Source: Struthio camelus
Taxonomy: Eukaryota; Chordata; Aves; Struthioniformes; Struthionidae
Assembly: GCF_040807025.1 (NCBI RefSeq)
Contig: NC_090943.1
Span: 120,479,900-120,543,899 of the forward strand
Length of the DNA: 64,000 bases
Direction of reading: 5' to 3'
Positions 23,801 through 35,800 of the stretch are shown here, piece after piece. The notes below the pieces were generated by a model. The model was not told where the DNA came from, searched no databases, and was given only the letters and a program-made list of their open reading frames with translations. Each line of letters opens with the position of its first letter. The first letter of the stretch is position 1. The position numbers and the translations under genes are program-made.

Positions 23801-26800
23801 GGACTGTAGACAAGTAATCAAGTAATAGTTGAAAAGCAGCCAGTTGAGTGGCTTCTCCAGAGATTCTACAGATTCAAAAACATTCCAACCCGCAGAGAAA
23901 ATTGCAGCTGCCATTAAAGGAGTGTCTCTGCCAGTTTTGCCCAAGTAATTTAAAAGAAGCATGCTATAAACAGAAATGAAAAACAGAAACATATATACTA
24001 TCAAATTGTTTGTTGTGGTTTAAAGTAAATATAACAATCAGCCACCTTTTTGTCTGTTTTTCCACATAGTTTCTTTTACCAGCCATATAGTTCTGCCTAG
24101 CATTTCTAGAAGGTAGTTAATGTAATTAACATCTGACGCACAAAGTTTGCTTTTGTTCTCTACGTGCAGAGAGGAACTGAGTGCACTGTGTGGAATGTGG
24201 AGAATAGTGCATTTAAAATAAGTAGAGATGTACTATTCATACTTTTATCAGTGAAGGAGAATAAAAGGTCAAGTCAATGTACCTTATTCAAGGAGCAGGT
24301 TCTCCTAAATTTTTATTAAGTTTGACAATATTTCATAGGTCTTAGAACTCTTGAACAAAACTACCGTCTTCCCGATAAATCTGATCAGGCTGCCCAATAA
24401 ATGCAAACTGCCCCTGATACGCCTCACTATGAAGCTATCTTTTGAGTTGAAGGCAATACCTTTATTCCACCTCATACATTTGAGAGAATACAGCTGTTAT
24501 TTAGCACAAAGTATGTAAAGAATGAAGTGGTAGATAATTAATAAAATTAGCAAAAAAATTATGAGCCAAATAAATGGCTTAAGTCTTGCCCTTCTGACCA
24601 ATTGCAACTTATAGTCTCCACTGATGATGTATAATTGAGATGAAGAAAGGGGGGATTTCACCAGTACGTGACTCTTCAGGTGTAGAAAAATTAAATTAGC
24701 ACAAAGATAGTGAAAGAAAAAAAAAAAGAAAAACTAGAAGTCTTACTGTACTGTCTGAGGCTCCAGATTTTCTTGGAAACCAACAATCGTTTGAATATCA
24801 ACCTTTAACTCAAAATATCATTAGCTCTATAGCTTAATATAGCTCCCTGGACCACCAGCTCTCTGTACCTTGCCTTCATCTTTGGGAGACACTGACGTCA
24901 AGAACCAGCCTGCCATCACAGAGATTTTATCCCCATGCATAACCTACTGAATGACAGGATAGCAAGGCAAAAGAGAGACCAACTTTTGGTCTTCCAAAGA
25001 CTTGCCAGTTAGTAGGAAGCAGCAGAGGAAAGAACAACAAACATCACTTGGGTGTGCTCCTGCAGTCAGCTCACACAGTGAACCCAGTGGGGAGGGTCAC
25101 CTGTGACACACGTAGCAGATAGGTAAAATGTATTCCCTGCCACCCACAGAAGAGGGAAAACCTATGAGTCATCGGTCCATTTAGTATAAGAAGAAAATTG
25201 AGCTATAAACCAATAAAAATGTTGCAGTTATACAAAAAGCCACTTCCTAATGAAATTTACAGAATATATGCGGTGGGAGAAGGTTTAGAAATCTCTCTGT
25301 TAGAAAACATAGGCCCTTTCCAAAACAATGCTGAGCATCAGGAGAGCAAGTGGGCTTTCATTTATATTTATACCTTTGTGAAATGAATAATTATTTTTCT
25401 TCTTTATTGGCCAAACACTTAATGTATAAATTAACTGGCTATTCAGAAAATTTTGAAAAGAAATAAATGATAAAAACTGTTATAAGAGTAGGATAAGTGG
25501 ATGATTTTCAAAATATGCCCCTGATGAGATCTCTGCTCCTGCTTAATTTTAAACATGTAAGTGCTCCAATTAATTCTGAAGCACAGAAACAGTCCCCATG
25601 TGGATGATTAAGGACTATTCCAGTTTTATGTAAAATTAAGCATATGCCTTCTCTGTGTGGTTCAGGGCTTTAAAAAAGTATTGGAGGAACAAGGTGGAAC
25701 ATCTTGCCTAAAAATCACCCTGTAGTAGTGGTGAGGTAAAAGCCAGGAATAGAACACAGATCCCCTGTGCCGTACTAACAGACTCCGCTACTACTTAGGA
25801 TACCATAATTATGTTAATCCCAGGGCAGAAACGATACTGAGGGCCGTGGACCATGCACAGAAAGTTTAGCTTATACTGCTCCTTCTGCTCTGAAAACCCA
25901 GTGCATCCCCTAATACACCCAGGCCCTCTTAATTTTAGTGTAACGGTGCACCAAACATGAAGTTACTCAGGAAGAACTACTGTGCTCTCAACCGTATCTC
26001 AACATTGAAACAAGCCTCCAAGTGTGCACAAGGCGTATCTTTGGCTTTGAACATCTCCAGCAAAACATGTTCTTGCAATACAGCATGTTATTTCATGTTT
26101 TGCATGCAAACAAGACTGAGCTGGGGAGAGAGAGCATCAATCTGACAAAGTGGGATAGCAGCCAACAGGCTTGCTAACCTCATGAGCCAAGTTTTAAACT
26201 AGGTTTATTGAGGGGAAGAGACCAAAGCCCGAAGAGAAGTGAAGGCCTGGAGGGCCATGAGGAAGTACCCAAAGGATTAGGGGAGGCTCTCATGCTTCCC
26301 TGAGAAAGCAGCATGACTGCAGCCCATCTCATGTTCCAGTACACAAACACACAGCATGGGAAAAAAACAGAACTAGAAGCCTGGGTGTTGGGATCGCAGA
26401 GACATGGTCGGCTCACAGGCTCACAAGACAAGAATGCTGTGATGGATGCAAACATGCTCTTCAGGAAGGACTGGCCAGGAAGACAAGGAGGAGGATTTGC
26501 ACTCAGCGAAGAACACATTTGAACATAGAGAACTTTTCTCCGGTGCAGGTTATTTGCCAATTTAGAGTTCATACATCAAAATCAGAGAGGAGGCCAACAA
26601 GGGGGATATCATGGCGGGCATCTGCTACAGCCCTCCTGATCAAGAGGAAGAATTAGATGAAGTCTTTAGAGAGCTGGAAGAAGCTTCATCATCACAGGCC
26701 CTGTGCTTCATCATCACAGGGAACTCCAACCATCCCGACATCGATCGGAACAACAACAGAGGACGCAAATAAACTAGGTGATTTCTGGAGAGCACTGAGG

Positions 26801-29800
26801 ACAATCTTCATGACCCAACTAGGGGAAATATTCTATGGATTTGCTACTCACATATATCAAAGAACTTTTCAGGTATGTGTAGCTGAATATCAGCCTTGCC
26901 TGCCGAGGTCATTCAGTGGGGGGTTTTATAATCAGGAGCAAGTGGGGAAGGTAAGCAGCAGAATCACAACATCGGCCTTCAAGAGAATTGACTTTAATTT
27001 GTTCAGGGATCTGGTTAGCAGCATCCCACGTGAGATCGCCCTGAAGGGCCTAGGGTCCCAAGAATACTGTTTGATCTTCCAGGACAACTGTTTGATCTTA
27101 AGGCACAAGTACATTCTGATATGCCAAAAGTGGAGGCAGAGTGGCAGAAGGCCACAGGATGAACAATAAACTCCTGACTACGTTCAACCTTCTGGATGCT
27201 TCCTTATTGCATTTGAAGTGGGGTGGGCTGACTGGAATAGAAAGTGGTTTTGCAGCTGGGCAAGCTGAACGTGAATCAGCAATGCATCCTTGCAGCAATA
27301 AAGAAAACAGTTCATGCTGTTCCGTGTTAATAAGAGCATAGTAAATAGGTCTAGGGAAGTAATTATTTTCCTGTATTTGGCACTTACGATATTGCATCTG
27401 GAGTACTATGTCCAGTTTTGGGCTCACCAGGCGAGACAGACACAGACACATGTAAGAGACTCCAGGAGATGGCCACCAAGATGATTAGGGGACTGGAGCA
27501 CGTGACATATGAGAGGCTAAAGGAAATGGATCTGTATAGACTGGAGAAGAGAAGGTTAAAGGCGGATACTATTGCTGTTTTCAACTACGTAAAGTGGTTG
27601 TAAGAAAGACAACAAGACTCTTCTTGGAGCTGCACAGCAAGGGAATAGGAGGCAAAGGACACAAGTTGCAACAAGGAAAATTCCAAATGGATATTAGGAA
27701 TAACTTTACATAGTAAGGCTGGTCAAACACTAGAACAATTTGCCCAAAGAATCTCTATCATGGGAGATATTACAAATTGACTGGATAAGGACCCCACAAC
27801 GTGATCTAGCATCAAAGTTAACCCTGCTTTGAGCAAGGGCTTGGACCAGTTGATCTCTAGAGGTCCCTTGGTACCTAAATTGTTCTATGATCTATGATTC
27901 TGAAGCAAAATAAGAAAAATGCCCTAAATCCTGATTACATGGAAGACACTGGCAAAATCACGGCAGCACTAACGGAAAAAGACTGGTTTAATTCATTTTG
28001 AGGCTCCCAAGTTACTTCTTCACTTGATTATCAGTAAGTGTATTGCTTGAACAAATCTTTACTTGTCCCAAAGCTCCTACGCGTCCTTAGTAGATTAGTG
28101 TCAAGATACAAGGCAGTATCTGCTCATGCTCCATAAAATCCGTCAGAAAGAAAGGAATTCTCAGGGAGTTACCGCTATCTCTGCAGAATTTCGAATGAAA
28201 GTTCTGTTCTCCTATGTTTGTCATTAGAGAGGCTGTCTGAACATTTCTTCTAGTTTCTAGAAGCGCTTTTTCTCAGCGACTGTGTTATCATTGTTTGTTC
28301 TAGCTGCGGTTTCTGGAGAGAAGCCAAGACGCAGCAAGTCTTAATGCCACATGCTAGATCAACCCATACTGGTTTCAACATCACTACTACTTCATGTTTC
28401 GGAGCCAGAGCAGATACCCACATCTCTTCCAGCATAACCAACCCACGTACTGCAGAACCCAGAGTGAGGTTACATCTTGTAATTTCCAGAGTTTGCTAAG
28501 AGCCACGATATGGTAGCTCTAGTTCCTATTTTTTCTCTCTCTGTTCCAAAGACAGCCTCCATGGCTTCCAAAGATTGTATCGCCCACCTGTTTGTCGGTC
28601 AGTCTGTCTGTCAGCGTCTCCTCTCATTCTCCCCTCTCCCTCAGCCTTTGAATGCTGGCCAATTTCAACCTTATTTAACACAGAGATAAAGGCCTCAGAG
28701 ATGTTAAGTTTCTAGAAGTGTTCTGAATATTGACTGTTGGAGATAGATCGCAAGTAGTTCCAGTTCAGCAAGTCATGTAAATATTGCATAGTAATTTATA
28801 ATCAGGCTATAACAGTCTTGTTTTGTGATCACAGTTACACTGAGACTTCTTTTACATAATTTCTTACCCTCCCATAGAAACACCGGCTGCCATAAATGGA
28901 GCTGAGGGGTGCAAGTTGTGTACATGATGAATAACTGCTTCTAAATCCTCTGTGTTAGCTGCACAGTAAGTCCTTGGTGTCTGTAATGAGTCAGAGAGGG
29001 AAATGTCATCATAAGCTTTTGTATCATCCTTTAAGGACAAAGCAAACTGGATATTGGATCATTTATATAACAGGACAAATGTAATATTTCTCATGAAACT
29101 GCACTAAGTGGCAAATACGAACCCAGAGCATTTCAGGAGGAGGTGGAGGAAAGAGTTAGTGATAACATTTCTTATCACTACAAAAAAAAGCATATCTGAC
29201 ATATGCTTATTATCTGCAACCATCGAGTCATTAGATGAAACCTGAACATAGAGCTGCTATCTAAACTAGACAGAACTAGATCAGAGCTAGATAGGCACTG
29301 ATATTTTTTAAATACTCTGAGGAAGTGAAAACAGATCACAAGGGCTATAATGCACAGAAAGGAAAGTTACAATGACAATTTCATCATCTTCACCCACATT
29401 TAAATATAAAACAAAGTATTGGAGCTAGCATTTTAAAGCTAGCCAATATTTAGATTCTACACACAGTAAAAGCAAATAAACAGATAATTGAATTCACCAC
29501 TATCATCTACCTAATTTATTAAAATTCTCTATTAGCTAAGGCAATGAAGCGATGTCTACCGTTAGCATCTCTTCAGACCTTGCATTGGGATTTGCAATGA
29601 CTTCCCCTGCCATCACTGGAATTTGGTTAACTCCTTCCCTGCTTACTTTAAGGGTAAGCATTGCTTTAGAGCTTCACCTCTGCAGACAACTGATACAGCC
29701 CACAGTCTGGGGGACTGTCTGGGAGACAGCTACTCTTCGCTACAATGACAATCTCAGTAAGATAAATTTTTCTCATGGTGCTCTCCAGATTTCACGTATG

Positions 29801-32800
29801 CCAACAGAGAGCTTTTAACTATACAATTGTTATTACACACGTTAGTGACCCTGACTCAACTTTCGGTAGTAGCTAGGCTGACAAAATTCAATATAAACTT
29901 TAAAAATAAATATACAAATATGTAATTATGAGTAACTTGAACTTATTTGTTGCCTCAGGCAGCAATGTATTTTCAGGTATTTTTTTAAATGGCTTTCAGT
30001 TAAACAGCCTGGAAATCTGTGGGTAATTTAATAAGTTTAATTAGAAGAAATTAATTACTTAAAGTTTAATTTAAGAAGAATATTAAAAAGTTGAAGTAAA
30101 AGATAAAATACAGAAGGGAGAAAAGCTAAGCTTGGATAATTAAAGCTGAAAATGTTTTCAATTTCCACTTTATGCTGCATTTCCAATTCTCATCCACATG
30201 AATCACTGTTCGCTTTATTACACCTGATTAATTATAAACAGTGTGAATGTGTTTTATTTTAATTAAATTGTCAAGCTTATAAGGAAAAAAAATTATTTTT
30301 GGAAACTAGGGTCTAATGTATTCCACGTGAAAGTATATTTGATTAAAGGTTTATAGAACTAGAGAGAAATGCTGCACTTTTATTTCAATTAATGTCTAAA
30401 AATTTAATGTATATCTACTCATTGTATGAATATATTTTAAAACACCATCTTAGCTCACATCATTGGCTGTTGTTATCTAATATCTGATTATTCCATAACA
30501 GTAACTCATAATAACTTTCCAAAACACACGAATGAGAAGTACATTTTTACCCTTAAAGAGTTATTATTTAATGTAAATTTAAATGTATCTTTAAAGAGAC
30601 TAGAAAAAGAATTACTTGCATGACTAATTTCTACTATGTCGCTCCGCTACATTTCAAACTCATTAACTGAGGATTTTATATTAAAATGTAGAACCTCCCC
30701 CCTTGCAGAAAATGTTATAATTTCAGCTGTGTTGTTTCACAGTAAGATCTTATAATGCTTAAATATGTAAATCCGATTACACTAAAATACAAACAATGCA
30801 TCCAAACAAGAGATCTTTTAACGATTCAGAAATTCATCAATAAGGACTTTGTGTGTCACAAAACTGCTTTGTAGACCCATCTCCAAAAGTATGCAGAAAA
30901 CTGCTCTTAACATGGCAATATTCGCATTGAAATGCTTTAACTGATTATGGGAAAACATCCTAAGCTTTTTAAAATTTGAAATCAGTGGATTAAAAAAAAT
31001 GCAAAACAATACCGAGTATTATGCACACTCATACCAGCTGCAGAACTGTCAACAAAATGCATATGAAGAAACAATGCTTATTCAGCAATATTTCATCACG
31101 TCTTGTGCCTAGCTGCAGAAAATGCTTAGCTTCAAGACATAGTCATCTGTGGAACGGTCAGTTATTTCTCAGCAAACGTAACATGTATGTTCTGAGCCCA
31201 ACAAATTTCCTTTTATAGCTGAGCTTGTGTCATAATTGCTGAGAAAAATAAAAAAAGACATTTAACTTTTAGTATATGACTATCTAAATAAATGTAATTT
31301 TTTCATTTAATAATACATAGCATGGATCAATGTTAATGGCAAAGCTTATTAACCATATCAAAATCTAGTTTAAATTCATATCGGTGATTAGCGAAGTAAT
31401 TACCATTGCTCGTATTTGGATTTGTATATTAAAACAATGGCAGCAAATTGTATTGAGTGAACACCATTTCTTGGATGTGTACATTTTAGATACTGAGGTG
31501 TTTTTGGAAAAAAAAGTGGAAGGATTGCTCATTTTATTCTTGTAGGTATTAATGATTTAAATAATTTCCTAAAGTGTCACGTTCACAAAAATTTTGTGTT
31601 GACAGGGTGGCCTCTTTAAGTTTTAAAATAAAATAAATCAAAGATGACTCTCACCATATTATTGATCGACTAGATGATAAGTTCTTTTCCTGTGCATTTT
31701 CAACATGAGCTTTGAGCTTCTCTCATTTAAATCGAGCCCTACAAACAGACACTGATGATTCCATATATACTGCTTATACAGGAAAGATATCCATCTTAAA
31801 AGTCATCCTTACCAAAAGTTCTTCACCAGCAATTCCCCGATTGTTAAAAACCACGCATCTAAAAATCAACAAAACAAATTTGATTATATACATCATTCAC
31901 TAGACGTTTCTGTACCAGGATCATTTTAGATTGCTCATTTATCTAAAAAAGGATTAAAAACATGAAAATACATACAAAATGAGCCAGTTCTATGTATATA
32001 TTTAGTACATAAATATTTACAGCCCTACAGATCCTAAGACCTGACCTATGTGCAAGGACCTTTACGCCAAAATGGAATTCACTGAAGTCACTGGGATTCT
32101 GTAGGAACTCTGGGATTTGTCAGTGCAGGTCAGATGTCAGGATGAGAGCAACAGGAGCTACCTGAAGATAGTATATGCAGCTGATTCTGCCTGCACTCTG
32201 AGCTGGCAAAGTATGAACCACGAGCTACGTCAGTGCAGTGCTGAGCCTAAACTAATTAGCACTACTCCGAAGGAGAACGTAATGGATCTGTGTGCAGATA
32301 CCCTCTAAATCTACATAATTTTATTAAACAGCACGAAATGAGTCAAATCAAAATTACAATAGCAGCTGAATCTAAGAGTTGAATGGCTTCTCAGGGGCGG
32401 GAAGTTTTTGTCCCGAATGGCAGAAGTTTCTATTTTCTCTGTCCTGGTGGGGGTTGCTGAATTTTCTACTAGTAAGTATTACCTTGATTTAAGGATATAC
32501 TTTTTCTTAAAAAATTTTAATCTTCTATTGGTCTTCTACTATCTCACTGTGATAAATTTATTAAATAGAAATATATCTATTTCAGATAGGTTAAACGCAA
32601 TAAAAATAACTTCTTTTGGTATTTTTCAAATGTTGCTATCTAAAAACAAAATTACACCATTCTGTTGAAATCTGACCTGAAGCTTCTCCTTCTTAATCTT
32701 GTACTTTATTTTCTTAGGTGATCAAACACAGATGTTTCTGTCAGCATACGTAAAAAAATAGTACTAAGAAGTTGTTGATTTGGGGTCTTTCCTACTTTGA

Positions 32801-35800
32801 TATTTTTTACTGCTAAATTAAGTGTAAAGTGATTTAAAAAGTACTTTAAGCCTTAAAGTGCTGCTTTACTGTCATAATTTAGTCAAGCAGTTATCCAAAT
32901 CTCCAAAAAGAGAAGCGATAGCCAGACACAAACATAAATACTCATATATACATATTTGAAGAACTTAACGTAGTTAGTGCCAGAAGCCAATGCGCAGCGA
33001 CAAAATGTAATATTCCAAATACAGATCCTGGAGCAATGACAATTTCTTTTAAAGCATAGTAGCAGCAATATGTTTACGTAAGGGAAGCTACATATTGACT
33101 AATCCACTTATCTTGCCCAACTCTGACCCGTACCCTTAGTAACAAAATTAAATGAAGCAGCTAAGAGGTTACAAACCTCTTATTTAAACATCATCAGTAG
33201 GAGCAGGCTACGACCCCATTCTGCATACTATACTCAGGAATTTGAGGCTGCTGAGTCAAGTGATTTTTGCATTCAGAAGCTGCCCTCCTCTTAGGCCTGC
33301 TCCCAACAGCAACCCCTCCACACAAGTCTTGGAGCTGAATACAAAGCCCTTTCCGGAAAGTGCAAAGTTAACACAAGTGAGTACTGGTACTGTAATTTAA
33401 AGAGCAGCAGCAAAGGCCTATTTACACTTAGCTTTCCTCCACTGCAATCTGGAATATGTCTGTAGAGACTAAAAGAGCCCTTTGGAATTTACTGCCTGTT
33501 ACTTACTTCTATTATTATTACTATTATTACTACTAATAATACTTCCTTATGTAACTGATTTCTCTAGATCTCACCTGCCTTAGGAAGGCATCTTCTACAC
33601 ATACACACTTATATTCAGTTGTACTAGAAAAAGCAAAATACTAGGAATGAAATACAACAGCACCTATATCCAAGTGTTTCACTTTGATGGATCATATGAA
33701 GAATGTAGGATTCTTTGCTCGTCCCTGTTAGACCAGGCAACAACAGGACAGTGGGTCTTGTGCTGGCATCCGGATAATATAAGCTGTCATTATTATCAAA
33801 CCAATCCAATGAAATCTGTCCTCCATCTGCTGTTTTAATGAGCTCACTGAAAGGTACATTTCAAGACAATAATGATTAGATTTAAAAATACATCCATACT
33901 ATTAAGAGTGCTCACAGAACACAAACTACCAGATGTGAAATCTGAATTTTTCATTAAAAGTATAAAACACCACCTAACTAGGTATGTTTGCACTTTTCAA
34001 GGGCCATACCTCCAGCTGACAGGAGTTAGCACAGTCAGTCTATGGAGCAATGCCAGTTTACAGCATCTGAAGAGCTGGCCTTTCATGAATCACTGACGTC
34101 CTGGAGTTCTTGCAACTAACGTGCATTTTGGCATTGCCTATATTTTATATAGGCTTGTATACTGCATTTTCCTTTGGATTGTCTGAGAATCTTGTGGTAG
34201 AGCATTGTGCAATCAACGTGTTAAAAGGTTTAGCAGATTTTTTCTTTCCTTTCCCAAGAAAGAAGCGCGTATAATGGATGGTACTTTGTGTTGAAAACAA
34301 TGTTCATGTTTTAAACATATGGAACATGGACACACACTGCTATACCTTTACAGCTTCAGGGAAGCTAGGATTTTATCCTACATCTCCACAAACTTTGCTA
34401 GAATGCACTCTTAAAACATTCATCTTAAGAATGCAACAAATATGACAATATCCCAAGAAACTAAGCATGCACTGAACAATGAGAAAAGGGTTTCAATCTC
34501 ATTTTAGAAACATACAGCATCTTTCTTCTTCTCTGGCAATGAACACACGCTATTAGAGGGTTGGTGCAGGAACCACCAAAATAGAAGTCTACCTTGCATT
34601 TGACTTTTTATTCGAAAGTACAGCCCTGATGGCATCTACTCAACACGTTAAAGCTCATCAGCCTTGCCGGACTCCCTAGCTCAGCTTTGCCCTTTTTCAG
34701 TAATGGGAAGTAGATGCAATGCTGGTGTGTACTGCCAACACAATCTCAAATGGTGCAAAATAAGCATTGTCGCATGGAACTATGCCTCTCTTACCTCATA
34801 AACCTTGAAATAAAGGGTATACAAGAAGAGCCAGAAAAAGTGGACATGGCTATACCACTGAAATGTTTCCTAGTTACTAAAACTAAGGGAAGCTGCTAAA
34901 CGCTAAATCTATTCTACCATGCAAACAGAGCTGAAACAACTTGTGCTGCGTCCAGGTTCCGGAGCATAAAAGTACTTCTCCTTAGCTCTTGTGCCAAATG
35001 CCTCATTTGCCAGACTGATTCTCATTGCTGTGTGAGAGAGATCAGCTGAGGACAAACAACAAATATAATTTTTTTCTACCAGAATTTAGACATAAAAGAA
35101 CAAAAGATAAACCCTGAGGGTGAGAGTTACTCTGGAAATCTCAAAAGGTCTATGTATTCAAAACCGGGCTGGAGGTGGCCACACTACAGTTAGGGTTGAA
35201 CATGTCAGTTGAACAGACATGATCGCATGGCCGTTGCAAATCGATGGCACTCAATCACCAGAACATATAACCACCTAAGTTCCTATATTGCTACCAATAT
35301 TTCAGTGCACTAAAACTCCCTGAGCTATAATGCAGCCATTTGGGAGCCCCTACCTTTTAAACCTACTATACATTGAATCCAGGACAGAGACAGTTCCAAG
35401 CACAGGATCAGTGGAGTCCGTCATAAAGGGGGGCATAAAGCGAAACAGATGGGGCATAAGCTTGAGCAATGATGGTAGCTGTTACACACTCAGAGTAAGG
35501 TAACCACTATTCAGCTACACAATTAACAGCTTTCCAGAAGAAAGGCACTTACTTCCTGTATCGTACTTGGGGTCTGGATGTGATAAAGGGACGCAGGAGT
35601 GTCTGCACCCGACCTTCCCAGCACCAAATTGTGGGATAGTAAGTTTCTGTCACAACAGGGCAATGTTCCTCGAGAAAGCGGTAGAAACGGGCACTGCTGG
35701 CCACCAGCTGGGGTTTCTAGGAAGAGAGACTATGGTCAGGCATCAGCATTCATGAAAAAAAATCAATGAAAGCCTGTTTAAACCCTCTCCCAGTAAAATG

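Noticed and set aside
26657-27169. 170-codon plus-strand ORF
   Set aside because: It is the linker and endonuclease remnant of a CR1 element with frameshifts, not a host gene.
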